The notes under the pieces are model-generated. The model was not told the origin of the DNA. It did not search any database and saw only the letters and a list, made by a program, of their open reading frames with translations. A stretch of 64,000 nucleotides of DNA from Myxococcota bacterium. Its GTDB lineage: Bacteria; Myxococcota_C; UBA6777. A program made the translations under genes and the position numbers. Where the stretch lies: assembly GCA_023150835.1 (NCBI GenBank), contig JAKLKB010000041.1:1-64000 (forward strand). The letters are read 5' to 3'. This document shows, piece by piece, positions 1 through 9,279 of the stretch; position 1 is the first letter of the stretch; each line of letters opens with the position of its first letter.

Positions 1-742
1 AATCACACGGTGTTTCGTAGGGGCAGGCCCCCGTGCCTGCCCGATCTCTGTTGCGTCGGTGACCTCTTCATCGCCATCTTTTTTGAACGAACCCGTTCTT
101 CGGGCGCGAAAGTTGAAGAAACTTAGTGATACTTACTTAGACTTGTAAAGGTTGGCTTAGATCGGACATCTTAGCGTTTTGTACCCCTGTAAGGTTCACG
201 GGGGAGGGTTGGGGTGGGGGGCTAACACTCCTACACATCGTCTGTAAAGCCTATGTAGCGGGGGGATCCGACATGGGCAGATTTCGTATCACCCGATAGG
301 CATCGGGTGAAGAAAAGAGACTGAGATGCCATATCGATACGAACAAGGCCAATGTTCGGGCGCGGGCGGTTCGCGAACCGCCCGTCTATCGGGACATGGA
401 GCATCGACTGAACATCATCACACAACAACAGCATTTCGTAGGATGGGTTGTCCGAGCAAGGAACATCCGCTTCTTTTTGCGTTTTGTTTGCCTTTTTACA
501 CGCAAACGTGTTGTCTTTCCGGCAGCACATACGATGTGTAGGAGTGTTAGGGGTGGGGGGGCAACCATAGCTTCACCTAACGCCTGTGGGGTGAAACCCC
601 ATACGCGCCGCTCAGATATCGTCAAAGCACAACCAAGCCAACCATTTTCCAAAGAAGTTGCCTATCTGCCGCAAGATGCGTACAATCGCCCAAGATGATC
701 GCCTCCACGCCACACGGCACGAACCCTTAGTGCGGATCAAGC
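1..742. other. Gene-free left flank with palindromic repeats
   Basis: No convincing gene; the small ORFs overlap on both strands and match nothing I recognise. It holds several inverted repeats: a GGGGCAGGC/GCCTGCCC-type palindrome near 21-43, a 9-bp stem at 289-297/302-310, and the 20-bp palindrome GGGCGGTTCGCGAACCGCCC at 364-383, which recurs inside the MITE-like element near 41.84 kb. A G-rich motif (TTCACGGGGGAGGG...) at 193-226 recurs near 54.70 kb, and the CTTCACCTAACGCCT motif near 570-585 recurs near 54.74 kb. It probably also contains the promoter of the sigma-54 activator, but I see no clear -10/-35. Confidence 0.6.
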
Positions 743-2248
743 ATGCCAGCAGAAGACCTGATCGAATGGGAACACCATCTTGCCCCCATCTATCGGCACA
801 ATCCCTATAGCCACCCGACGTACGAACGCGAGCGCCGCAAGATCGAGCGCCAACTTCAAGCGATCCAAGGAGAGGTCGTTTCAGCGACCGTCGACGATCG
901 GCTGCGGATGATGCGGCGGTGGCTCGAACGCTATGCGACGCAAGGACGGCTGTATCCGACACTTTGGCAGCGCTTTTATCTTTGCTTGTTGCGTTTCGTC
1001 CTTGATGCGGATGCCCGCACTCCCCAATACATCCCCTCCGACACAGGGACACTTTGGCACCAACTCGATCACCTCGGACAGATCTTTGATGTCCACGAAT
1101 GCCGAAAACTGCTGTCGATCGCCGAACGTGCGCGCTTAACCAAAACGGCGCTCAATCGCATCCGTGGTGCAAGCAACGAACTCACCCAACTCAAGCGCCA
1201 AGCATGGGGCGCTTGCTTTGGTGAAGATCTGATCCGCCTGTTGGTGTACGAACGCCTGCTCCAAGAACTCAACGTCCTGATCCTCGGCCCGACCGGCGCA
1301 GGAAAAGAATTGATCGCCCAAGTCCTGCTCGCTGCGGTGGGCGGCGAATGGGACGAGCGCAAACGCGGACAGTTGTGTTGGCACTCACACCGCACAGAAG
1401 CCCTCAACCTTGCGGAGTTTCCACGCGACCTGATGGCGGCACAGATCGTCGGCTACAAGCGCGGCGCGTTTACAGGAGCCAACCAAGACTTTCGCGGTGT
1501 CATGGCTCGTTGCCACCAAGGGGCTGTTTTTCTCGACGAGATCGGCGAACTCCCCGAAGAAGGCCAAGTCGTTTTATTGCGCGCTCTTGAAACCCGAAGA
1601 ATCCGCCCTCTCGGAGCCGAATCCACCGAATACGCCGATGCCCGCGTGATCACCGCAACGCACAACGAACTCGACGATATCCAACGCGCTCCACACTTTC
1701 GACGTGATCTGTATTTTCGGCTTGCTGGTTCGATCATCCGCGTTCCACCCCTACGCCAACGACGCGAAGATATCTTGCCGATCGCGCTTGGTTTCCTCGA
1801 TGAATGGGGACTTCGTACCCAAGCCAGCATCTACCTCGAAGACCCACGCCACTTGATCACCCAATGGCTCGAAAGCGACGAGATCCGAAAACATCCTTGG
1901 CCCGGCAATGTCCGCGAACTCAAACGCGCCATCGCACAGCTTTTGCTTGGACGCAGCGATACCCCCCTCCACGCCCCGCCAAGTACCTCTCCATCCCCAC
2001 TCTTCTCTAGCACAAGCTCCCCCACTTCCGCCTCCTCCACAGCCCCTCCCTACCCCAAAGAGATCTTGCTCGCCGAATGGACAATGGACCAAGTCAAAGA
2101 ATGGTATCTCCAACACGCCCTCCAACACTACCAAGGCAACCAAAACGAAACCGCACGACGCCTCAAAATCCATCGCACCACCATCTACCACACCCTCCGA
2201 AGATCCGTGCGTCCGACCCCTTCTAACCGCAAACCCAGCGCATCCTAA
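743..2248 (+). CDS. Sigma-54-dependent transcriptional activator
   Basis: An enhancer-binding protein that would use ATP hydrolysis to open promoters held by sigma-54 RNA polymerase. The AAA+ domain has Walker A GPTGAGKE (about 182-189), the sigma-54-contacting loop GAFTGA (241-246), Walker B VFLDEIGEL (262-270) and a FRRDLYFRL segment typical of the arginine-finger region. The C-terminus is a Fis-type helix-turn-helix (GNQNETARRLKIHRTTIYH). The N-terminal 160 residues are helical and match no receiver, GAF, PAS or FHA domain I know, so the input signal is unknown. A Ser/Thr/Pro-rich linker separates AAA+ and HTH. The start has only a weak ribosome site. The small gene at 2281 follows after 32 bp and may be co-transcribed. 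Confidence 0.93.
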   Translation: MPAEDLIEWEHHLAPIYRHNPYSHPTYERERRKIERQLQAIQGEVVSATVDDRLRMMRRWLERYATQGRLYPTLWQRFYLCLLRFVLDADARTPQYIPSDTGTLWHQLDHLGQIFDVHECRKLLSIAERARLTKTALNRIRGASNELTQLKRQAWGACFGEDLIRLLVYERLLQELNVLILGPTGAGKELIAQVLLAAVGGEWDERKRGQLCWHSHRTEALNLAEFPRDLMAAQIVGYKRGAFTGANQDFRGVMARCHQGAVFLDEIGELPEEGQVVLLRALETRRIRPLGAESTEYADARVITATHNELDDIQRAPHFRRDLYFRLAGSIIRVPPLRQRREDILPIALGFLDEWGLRTQASIYLEDPRHLITQWLESDEIRKHPWPGNVRELKRAIAQLLLGRSDTPLHAPPSTSPSPLFSSTSSPTSASSTAPPYPKEILLAEWTMDQVKEWYLQHALQHYQGNQNETARRLKIHRTTIYHTLRRSVRPTPSNRKPSAS

Positions 2249-2280
2249 ATGTGCGGTGACTTCGTGAGGAGACGCGAAAC

Positions 2281-2781
2281 TTGAGCCAACCAACACCGCC
2301 CGAAGACTTCCTCCACGACTTCCCTCAATTTGTGGGAAAGCTGCTTGAGGCCACCACCGCCACCCACCCACCGTCTCCCCAAAAAGAGATGCCCCCTCCC
2401 CTTGCCAACCTCTGGCTCGCCGCAAGCGCAAGCCTCGGTCTCACCGTACTCACCCGCGTCGTCAACGACTCTCCCCAACTCCACGCCATCCTCGAACAAT
2501 ACACCGATCACCCCATCCATCCGACCCGCCACGAACATCACGCCTCCAAACTCTCCCTCGGAAGCACCCTGCACAACCTTTCCTCTGGACTTGCCATCGA
2601 CGCAGACAGCCTCGCTCAACAACAGCAATACCTCTTCCTTCTCGAACGCCTCGAAGAAGACTTCCGCCTGCTCCAACAAGAACGCCACACCCTCGCCCTC
2701 ACCCCCGAAGAGATCGCCACCGAGATCGAAGAACTTTTCACCACCACCCTCTATTCCCTCACCCGCCTGCAACGCCCCTAG
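2281..2781 (+). CDS. Hypothetical protein, probable TTG start
   Basis: A 166-residue protein of unknown family. It begins with TTG preceded by a good ribosome site (GAGGAG at about 2265-2270), which favours this frame over the longer overlapping frame starting at 2330. The sequence is hydrophilic and mainly helical, with no signal peptide or membrane segment. The C-terminal 70 residues are rich in Glu, Leu and Gln and could form a helical bundle. It sits 32 bp after the sigma-54 activator on the same strand, so co-expression is likely; whether it works with the activator is a guess. It converges with the LysM repeat gene ending at 2814. Confidence 0.6.
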   Translation: MSQPTPPEDFLHDFPQFVGKLLEATTATHPPSPQKEMPPPLANLWLAASASLGLTVLTRVVNDSPQLHAILEQYTDHPIHPTRHEHHASKLSLGSTLHNLSSGLAIDADSLAQQQQYLFLLERLEEDFRLLQQERHTLALTPEEIATEIEELFTTTLYSLTRLQRP

Positions 2782-2813
2782 AGTATCCGCGTATTCCTTC
2801 GCTTCGGCGGGCG

Positions 2814-4499
2814 CTACGGCACCAACAAAGCCGACCCAACGGGCGGATAAGCAGGATACGAACCGTCGCGTGCCACAAGCTGCGGATTGGTCTTTAAGAT
2901 CGCCTGAACGGACACCCCGCGCATATAAGCGATCATCTCTAACGTCTCGCCTTGTCGAACGATGTGCATGCGTCCGCCCGCAGCGGTGGGTTCGCCGTCT
3001 TCAGTTTCCCATGCTGGGGGAGGCATGGCCTCGCGTCCTGCGTGACGCATCACAGGCAGGGGCGCATCGTGAAAAGGTGAGTTGGAGTGTTGTCGAACAT
3101 ACTGGTAAGACTCGCTGGGAGCGGCTTGTGCGGCCCATCCTGCCCGTCCCACCGCACCGTGAACCGTTTGGTCTGGATCGAGGTCCACGTTGTCAAGCTC
3201 GGCTTGGCCGATGTTGTTGAGCGCGTTGCGCTGGTGATGAAACCAATTGGCTTGTCCAGCCTGCTTTCCAACAACCCCCGCCATCGTTGAATCCGCATCA
3301 AGCTGCACGCCCTCTAGCTCGGCTTGACCGAGACTATTGAACTGGTTGCGTTGCTGATGATGCCAACTGCCCTTGGCTCCGGCACTTCCGACCACCACAT
3401 CCACCGTCGACTCGCCTTCCAACTGGATTCCGCTCTCTGCCCGTTCAAGGGTGTTGAACTGATTGCGTTGTTGATGATGCCAACTGCCCTTGGCTCCGGC
3501 ACTTCCGACCACCACATCCACCGTCGACTCGATCTCCAACTGCACTCCGTCTAGCTCGACCTGACCGAGGCTATTAAACTGATTGCGTTGTTGGTGATGC
3601 CAACTGCCCTTGGCTCCGGCACTTCCAAGCACCACGTCCACCGTCGACTCGATCTCCAACTGCACGCCCTCCAGCTCGACTTGGCCGAGGCTATTGAACT
3701 GATTGCGCTGTTGATGATGCCAACTGCCCTTGGCTCCTGCGCGTCCGACCACGGCATCTCGGGTGGATTCGGAGTCGAATTGGAGATCTTGGGCAAGCTC
3801 CGAACGGCCCAAGCTGTTGAGCGCGTTGGGTTGGTGATGTTGCCAACCTCCTTTGCCGACCATCGCAGCCATCGTGCTTTCGGGATCGAATAATTCTTGT
3901 GGTGAGATGTTGCCTTCACCGTCCCGATTCAAGGGGGTGACACGCGGCTTGGGTTGATTCGGCGCACGAAGCCTCGGCTTTTTCGGCCCTTCAAAAACAT
4001 CCCCTGCTACGCCTTCGACAACGGGCGCAGCAGGGGCCTCTTCGGGCTTTTTTTTCAAACGAAGTCCCACAGCGGTTTTTTGCCACCATTTCGCGAAACG
4101 AGAACCTACACGCGAAAAAAAGCTTGGAGGGTCTGCGCTTGGGTGAGCCTGTTGTTTTTGTGCTTCTTCGGCCAATCGCTGTTTCTCGGCATGGAGTGCG
4201 GCTTCGTTTAGCACAGCCACCGAGGAACTCGGTGCAGCGGAAGGCACAACAGGCCGTCCGCCCACAGATGCCGCAGCGGCCTGTTGTAGCTTGGCTTGGT
4301 TTTCTGGGTTGTTGAGCGCGACAGAAGGCGGTGAGTTCGAGGGTTTTGCGTCGTTCGGCTTTTCCTCGACCACACCATGCAAGACCGCCTTGGCATGACG
4401 GATGTACGACATCGACATCTTGTCTTGCATCTCTTCAAGCGGAACTTGGGCGCGCTCTTTCTTTTTTGCGGGGGATTTGGGATCTTGTTCTTTTGCCAT
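2814..4499 (-). CDS. Seven-repeat protein with C-terminal LysM domain
   Basis: A 561-residue protein with three parts. Residues 1-204 are polar and low-complexity, with no signal peptide or membrane helix. Residues 205 to about 470 are six full units of 37-40 residues plus a decayed seventh, with the signature ESTxDxVxGxAGxKGSWHHQ followed by RNQFNSLGQxEL. The last 50 residues form a LysM domain (HIVRQGETLEMIAYMRGVSV). LysM usually binds peptidoglycan or other GlcNAc polymers, but without an export signal the site of action is unclear. I do not recognise the repeat family. The Ser/Thr kinase lies 31 bp upstream in the same orientation, so the two probably form an operon and the Ser/Thr-rich repeats could be kinase targets (inference). 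Confidence 0.85.
   Translation of the reverse strand: MAKEQDPKSPAKKKERAQVPLEEMQDKMSMSYIRHAKAVLHGVVEEKPNDAKPSNSPPSVALNNPENQAKLQQAAAASVGGRPVVPSAAPSSSVAVLNEAALHAEKQRLAEEAQKQQAHPSADPPSFFSRVGSRFAKWWQKTAVGLRLKKKPEEAPAAPVVEGVAGDVFEGPKKPRLRAPNQPKPRVTPLNRDGEGNISPQELFDPESTMAAMVGKGGWQHHQPNALNSLGRSELAQDLQFDSESTRDAVVGRAGAKGSWHHQQRNQFNSLGQVELEGVQLEIESTVDVVLGSAGAKGSWHHQQRNQFNSLGQVELDGVQLEIESTVDVVVGSAGAKGSWHHQQRNQFNTLERAESGIQLEGESTVDVVVGSAGAKGSWHHQQRNQFNSLGQAELEGVQLDADSTMAGVVGKQAGQANWFHHQRNALNNIGQAELDNVDLDPDQTVHGAVGRAGWAAQAAPSESYQYVRQHSNSPFHDAPLPVMRHAGREAMPPPAWETEDGEPTAAGGRMHIVRQGETLEMIAYMRGVSVQAILKTNPQLVARDGSYPAYPPVGSALLVP
3180..3887 (-). repeat. Tandem 120-bp coding repeats of the LysM protein
   Basis: Six tandem units of about 111-120 bp encode residues 205-440 of the LysM protein. 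The central four units are nearly identical at DNA level (for example the stretch reading TTGCTGATGATGCCAACTGC recurs with only a few changes), pointing to recent unit expansion or ongoing homogenisation. The outer units are more diverged. No spacers or frame breaks are present, and all units stay in frame. Confidence 0.9.
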
Positions 4500-4530
4500 C
4501 TTCGCGATGCCTACAACCTACTCACCGAAC

Positions 4531-6315
4531 TTACAGATCGATCTTCACATCTTCGGAAAAGGGCTTGGATGGGCGCACGACAGGAGGGGCCTTGCGCGTT
4601 GGAGTGACACGCCGAACGGGAGGGGCTTTTCGCTTCCACGCTTTCTTTCGGCGGATGGACGGGGCCTGTGGGCGCGTCCGCAAAACAGGTACACGAAGCG
4701 ATGGAGCCACGTTTCCACGCACGATCACGGAAAGTTTTTCAAGCGCGAATGTGCGCTCGACGTTGGTGCTGTTCATCGGAAAAAGCACTTCGATCCTTTT
4801 GGTGTGGTAGCCTTTGCGTTTGAGCGTCAACAAAAGCTGCTCCCCGGGTTTTCTTTGTAGCGGACAAGGCGTCAAACACAGGTAGTTTCGACGCTCCCAC
4901 ACTTCGACTGCGACGGGATCGGATTTGATCAAGACACGCGCATCGTTGCTGTTCTCGCTGGAGCCTGTGGTGACGGGGGGAGGCAACAACAGCTTGGGAT
5001 CTTCTTTCCAAAGGCCCGACATCACAACGCCCGCCAAGATCACCATCCCCACGCCCAACGCCACCACAAGTCCCCACAAGAACGGCGAGCGATGCGTTGG
5101 AGGTGTGGCGTTTTGTTTGTGCCCGGGCAGCGCCAACGTCCCGACAGGAGAGGCTTTGAGGGCTGCTGTCACAGGAAGAGACGAGCGCCCGCTTGCGCTT
5201 TGTGCGTAGCTATCGTGAAGCGATTGGCCGCTTGGAAGTCCCGAAGGTAGGCTATCCCGCAAGTTTTCTGCCACGGTCATATCGGGGGTGGGCTGTTGAT
5301 AGCCATAACGTTCCAACTGGGTGCGAAAAGCCACCTCAAAATCTGCCCAAAAAGCCGAGATATGGGCGTAACGATCTGCAGGGGTTTTTTCGAGCACTTT
5401 TTGGAAGACAGCTTCCATCTGCGGAACCCACGATTGATGCGGGCAGGATTGGGCGAGAGGAGGGGGCGGATCGAGCAGGTGTTGGCGCAATAGCGCGGCG
5501 AAAGAGTCGCCTCGAAAAGGTGGTCGGCCCGTCAAAAGCTCGTAGGCAAGGACGCCCAACGAGTAGATATCAGCGCGTGCATCGACGTGGCGCGTGTTGC
5601 CTTCGGCTTGTTCGGGGGACATATAGGTCGGCGACCCCATACAGGCACCTGATTGCGTAAGAGAGCCATCTTCGGCCATCGCAGCGATCCCAAAGTCCAG
5701 CAGCTTGACGATATCGCCTTGAGGGCCCGGCATCAAAAAGACGTTGCCCGGCTTGAGGTCACGGTGGATGATGCCCTTGCTGTGGATATAATCGAGCGAC
5801 GAACACAACTGATACATCGCCGACATCACCCACTCCCCTGTGATCGGCTCATGCTTCTTGATCACACGTTGCAGCGTGCGCCCCTCCAGATATTCCATCA
5901 CAAGATAATAAAAATTGTAGCCTTCCAAGAAGCCGAACTCTTGGACACGAACGACGTTGGGGTGGTTCAACTGGCCCATTGCGCGGGCTTCTCGACGAAA
6001 ACGCTCGACCGCTTCTTCGTGACCTTGGAGATTCAGATTCATCACCTTGACGGCCAAAGAATGTTGCGTATCGAGATGTACCGCCCGATACACCGCCCCG
6101 AAACCACCCTGACCGATCTTTTGCACAAGCTGCAAACGCTGGATCATCTGCCCAAGCAGCGGATCTTGCGCTTGCGGCAGACCTTGCGGGGGGGCTGGCC
6201 CCCAAGCCTGCGAAGGAGCCACCATCGCCGAAGGACCGCTCGCCCCACCACCATACGAGGAAGACGCCCCACCAAACGATGACCGCCAGTCTGCTCCGTG
6301 AGAATGGTGACTCAT
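4531..6315 (-). CDS. Ser/Thr protein kinase with PEGA domain
   Basis: A Hanks-type kinase of 594 residues. A Gly/Ser/Pro-rich head of about 60 residues precedes the kinase domain: glycine loop IGQGGFGAV (67-75), catalytic Lys in AVKVM (about 90), HRDLKPGNV (184-192), DFG (207-209) and an SPTYMSPEQ activation segment. It therefore looks active. One membrane helix lies near 405-430. A PEGA-like beta domain follows (about 455-520), then a basic Pro/Arg/Lys-rich tail. The expected topology is kinase in the cytoplasm and PEGA outside, as in many myxobacterial receptor kinases. The LysM repeat gene follows after 31 bp. The start codon has only a weak ribosome site. Confidence 0.95.
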   Translation of the reverse strand: MSHHSHGADWRSSFGGASSSYGGGASGPSAMVAPSQAWGPAPPQGLPQAQDPLLGQMIQRLQLVQKIGQGGFGAVYRAVHLDTQHSLAVKVMNLNLQGHEEAVERFRREARAMGQLNHPNVVRVQEFGFLEGYNFYYLVMEYLEGRTLQRVIKKHEPITGEWVMSAMYQLCSSLDYIHSKGIIHRDLKPGNVFLMPGPQGDIVKLLDFGIAAMAEDGSLTQSGACMGSPTYMSPEQAEGNTRHVDARADIYSLGVLAYELLTGRPPFRGDSFAALLRQHLLDPPPPLAQSCPHQSWVPQMEAVFQKVLEKTPADRYAHISAFWADFEVAFRTQLERYGYQQPTPDMTVAENLRDSLPSGLPSGQSLHDSYAQSASGRSSLPVTAALKASPVGTLALPGHKQNATPPTHRSPFLWGLVVALGVGMVILAGVVMSGLWKEDPKLLLPPPVTTGSSENSNDARVLIKSDPVAVEVWERRNYLCLTPCPLQRKPGEQLLLTLKRKGYHTKRIEVLFPMNSTNVERTFALEKLSVIVRGNVAPSLRVPVLRTRPQAPSIRRKKAWKRKAPPVRRVTPTRKAPPVVRPSKPFSEDVKIDL

Positions 6316-6500
6316 GTTCTATTCCGGCAGCCACGCCGCCTTTTGCGGCATCAACCAGACTGCCTCTCCTTTCGTTGTGGAGCGTTTTGCGGATCAGCCC
6401 ATCCAGCCCCATCGCTGCGACCTTGAGCCATCCACCACCAAACCGCGCTTTTCGTCCGAAAAAGCGCACACATAAACGCGAGAGTAGTCTTGTCGGCAAT

Positions 6501-6649
6501 CCCTGTCAAGCCAACCGCTCGCTCGAAACGCGATGACTGCAAAAACGACCGTCTCTTCCGCGCTCCCTGTCAAGCCATCCGCTCGCTCGAAACGCGATGA
6601 CTGCAAAAACGACCGTCTCTTCCGCGCTCCCTGTCAAGCCAACGGGCCG
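6501..6649. repeat. 64-bp tandem repeat, 2.3 copies, in divergent promoter region
   Basis: A 64-bp unit starting CCCTGTCAAGCC begins at 6501, 6565 and 6629; the third copy stops after about 21 bp. Copies 1 and 2 differ at only a few positions. It lies in the gene-free interval 6316-6761 between the divergent kinase and PEGA genes, so it may carry operator sites or change promoter spacing. I found no gene or clear promoter elsewhere in this interval. Confidence 0.85.
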
Positions 6650-6761
6650 CCCACACAAGGCACACACCCTCGGACACTTTTAGCAAAGACTTGCGCTTGC
6701 GCTTTGCCTCGGGCATCCTACCCCGTACTCTACGACCGCTGGCCCTCACGGAATCACGGAG

Positions 6762-7712
6762 ATGTCCATGTCCTCTTGTTTTTCCCAAATCCTCCGCTCC
6801 ATCGCACTCAGCGCGATCCTTCTACTCCCCTTCGGAACGCTCCGCGCCCAGCAACGCTATGACGCTTATCGTGAGGAAGTCCAAAAACTCTTCCAACAAG
6901 GCAAAGAACTCGCCGCAAAACGCGATTACAAGCGCAGTCTCGTCAAACTCAAAGCGGCCTTTCGGCTCCTGCGCGATATGGAGGCAGAAGCTCGTACCGA
7001 CGAACAGACCGCCAAGATCAAAAAAAGCCGAATCAGTTTCCTGTATTTTATCGGTCGCGTCCATGAACTCGACGGCAATCTGCGCGATGCTGTCGAGTAT
7101 TACAGCCGTTGCATCCAACAAGATCCCAACAGCACCGCCGCACAAGCTGCACAACGCGCTCTCCACGCACTCACCCCCCGCGTTCAAGCCACCCTTCGCA
7201 TCGAAAGTATCCCCTCTCGGGTCTCGCTTCAACTCACCGATCCACGCGGAAACACCTACACCCGCCAAACCCCCACGACCTTTCAACTCCTACCCGGAAA
7301 ACACAAGATTACCCTCCAAAAAAAAGGCTTCACCCCCGAAAAACGCACCCTCGATCTCGACCCCAACGCCGATCAGCGCGTCTCGATCCGCCTTCTGCCC
7401 CTCCTCAAAAAAACCACCCCGCCCACACAACCTCCCCCGCCCACCCGCAACGCATGGGGCATCGTCGGATGGGTCGGCATCGGCATCGGAGCCGCCGCCG
7501 TCATCACCGCGACTTCGTTGTTGGTCGTCGTCAACGGCCAAGTGACCAGTATCGAACAAAAGCTCGGACAGCCCGGCGTTTCCACACTGCAACTCCACAA
7601 CGACCTCTCCACCGCCCAAAGCATGGAGATCGGCGCAATCGCTTCCTTTGGTGTCGCCGCTGCCGCTCTTGGACTCGGGATCACTGGACTGATCATCGCC
7701 TCCCAAAAATAA
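6762..7712 (+). CDS. Exported helical-repeat/PEGA membrane protein
   Basis: A 316-residue protein with an N-terminal signal sequence (residues 1-30, hydrophobic core SALSAILLLPFG, then RAQQ). Residues 31-140 form a TPR-like helical region, including a segment describing fibre-like pairs of helices (FLYFIGRVHELDGNLRDAVE). A PEGA-type beta domain follows (about 146-212, with the signature LLPGKHKITLQKKGF). Two hydrophobic segments near 228-254 and 288-316 end the protein. PEGA proteins of this type are common in Myxococcota; the molecular role is unknown. The start has a GGAG ribosome site just upstream; a second ATG six bases on is also possible. It diverges from the kinase and converges with the WD40 gene 13 bp away. 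Confidence 0.85.
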   Translation: MSMSSCFSQILRSIALSAILLLPFGTLRAQQRYDAYREEVQKLFQQGKELAAKRDYKRSLVKLKAAFRLLRDMEAEARTDEQTAKIKKSRISFLYFIGRVHELDGNLRDAVEYYSRCIQQDPNSTAAQAAQRALHALTPRVQATLRIESIPSRVSLQLTDPRGNTYTRQTPTTFQLLPGKHKITLQKKGFTPEKRTLDLDPNADQRVSIRLLPLLKKTTPPTQPPPPTRNAWGIVGWVGIGIGAAAVITATSLLVVVNGQVTSIEQKLGQPGVSTLQLHNDLSTAQSMEIGAIASFGVAAAALGLGITGLIIASQK

Positions 7713-7725
7713 GAAACCAAACATC

Positions 7726-9279
7726 TCAAAAGACTGGACACGACCACACACGAATCGCCTGAGCCGCAGCAGCGGCCAAACGCAAGCTGTCTGCTGACCA
7801 AGCCAACCCAAGCACGTTTTCGGATGCTGTCCCCGATATCCCGCTAAATACGATGTTTTGGCGTGCCCATGTTTTTGTGTCCCACACAAACACGCGGTTG
7901 CTTGTCGTCGAAGCCGCCAACCAAGCACCATTCGGACTAAACGCCACACGACGCACCGTCCCCACACCCTCCAACATCAACGTGCGATCCGTCTCGACAT
8001 TGTCCAGATCTTTCACCACCAACTTGTCTGCACCCATCGCCAACCACCGCCCTTGCGGGTGGATATCCAGCCCCCACACGATCCCCATCTTGTCCTTCAC
8101 CAACGTGTGCTTGATCGTGTTGATATCGCCTCCGATCGGCCAACGGAAGACTGCCCCGCTATCCGATCCCGAGTACAGTTCTTTGCGCGTGGAATGATAC
8201 ACCAGCGAGTAGACTCGGCTCAAATGTCCCTTCAATGAACCGAGATAGCCTCCGTTGTACACACCCCATGCACGGATCACTTCGTCGTCGCCGCCTGTAA
8301 AAAGCGTATCTTCTTGTCCAAAAATCGCAACCTGTACGTTGCCTTCATGCGCAGTCTTGTTCGGCGTGCTCGGATCGATCAGTTCGCGGATCTCTTTGCC
8401 CGTTTCGGCCTCCCACAACTTGACACGTGCGTTGTAATCTCCCGTTGCAAGGATCTTTTGATCTCGATGTAAAGCCAACGCAGCGATCGGTTGTTGCTGG
8501 GATCCACCTCTCGCGGGATTCATCACAAACAACGGCTTTGCCTCCAAAGATGCACCCCACGCAACGACACCGTCCGTACTCGACGAATACAGCACGCCTT
8601 TGAAAGAAAAAAGCATCTGCAACACCAAAAATCCCCGATGTGCGGCCTCGATACTCTTTAAGTTTCCTTCGCCACCCGGCAAACAACAAGGTTCATCCGT
8701 ACGACCATTGCAATTGCTGTCCACGTTGTCATCACAACGCTCCGCTGTGGGCCGCTGATCTCCTTGGCATACCAGCCAACGCCCCGTCTCATGGCAGTTT
8801 TGTGTCCCTTCGACGCAGGCTCCCACCCCCTTCAACGTCGATGGCCCGCTATAACAAGACCGCGTGCTTCCCGCATCGCAAGCCTCTTCGGTTGGATCAA
8901 ACTCGGGCATCGGCTCCGCTTCGGGTACAGGCTCCGCTTCGGGCAATGATTCCCCTGCATCGGCCTGTTCTTCGGTCGATGCGATAATCTCCAAATCCCC
9001 TTCTTGCGTCCCCACAACGCACGTCCCTGATCGACACACCCGACCACTCTGACAATCCGCATCGCGTGCGCACTGCCGACACAACGCACCCACGCAAAAA
9101 GGCCGATCCTTCGAGCAATCCGATTCTTCTTTGCACTCCAAACGCACGCGCCCTGTGCAAGACAACCCCGACCACCACAACAAACCCAACAAGCCTCCAC
9201 ACAGCGCGTACCACAAGCTCCTCGAATGCCCTACCCCTCGATACGTCGCCTTTTCTGATCTTTGCCCAGATACCCGCAT
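7726..9279 (-). CDS. WD40 beta-propeller lipoprotein with Cys-rich head
   Basis: The open frame runs to 9507, but its first 70 residues look non-coding. Starts at 9306, 9291 and 9279 are possible; I prefer 9279 because it leaves a short basic head, a hydrophobic stretch (LCGGLLGLLWWSG) and a Cys suited to a lipobox-like site (GLSC). A Cys-rich segment follows (CKEESDCSKDRPFCVG, CARDADCQSGRVCRSGTC), then an acidic Pro/Glu linker and a MopE-like motif (ERCDDNVDSNCNGRTDEPC), thought to bind metal. The last 300 residues are WD40 repeats (for example VKLWEAETGKEI, VFVWDTKTW, IRVWS). It is probably a surface-anchored scaffold; no enzyme signature is visible. Confidence 0.82.
   Translation of the reverse strand: MRVSGQRSEKATYRGVGHSRSLWYALCGGLLGLLWWSGLSCTGRVRLECKEESDCSKDRPFCVGALCRQCARDADCQSGRVCRSGTCVVGTQEGDLEIIASTEEQADAGESLPEAEPVPEAEPMPEFDPTEEACDAGSTRSCYSGPSTLKGVGACVEGTQNCHETGRWLVCQGDQRPTAERCDDNVDSNCNGRTDEPCCLPGGEGNLKSIEAAHRGFLVLQMLFSFKGVLYSSSTDGVVAWGASLEAKPLFVMNPARGGSQQQPIAALALHRDQKILATGDYNARVKLWEAETGKEIRELIDPSTPNKTAHEGNVQVAIFGQEDTLFTGGDDEVIRAWGVYNGGYLGSLKGHLSRVYSLVYHSTRKELYSGSDSGAVFRWPIGGDINTIKHTLVKDKMGIVWGLDIHPQGRWLAMGADKLVVKDLDNVETDRTLMLEGVGTVRRVAFSPNGAWLAASTTSNRVFVWDTKTWARQNIVFSGISGTASENVLGLAWSADSLRLAAAAAQAIRVWSCPVF

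Noticed and set aside
2330..3220. 296-residue plus-strand ORF
   Set aside because: It overlaps the better-supported TTG-start gene and the LysM gene, has Pro/Ser/Thr-biased composition and no ribosome site.
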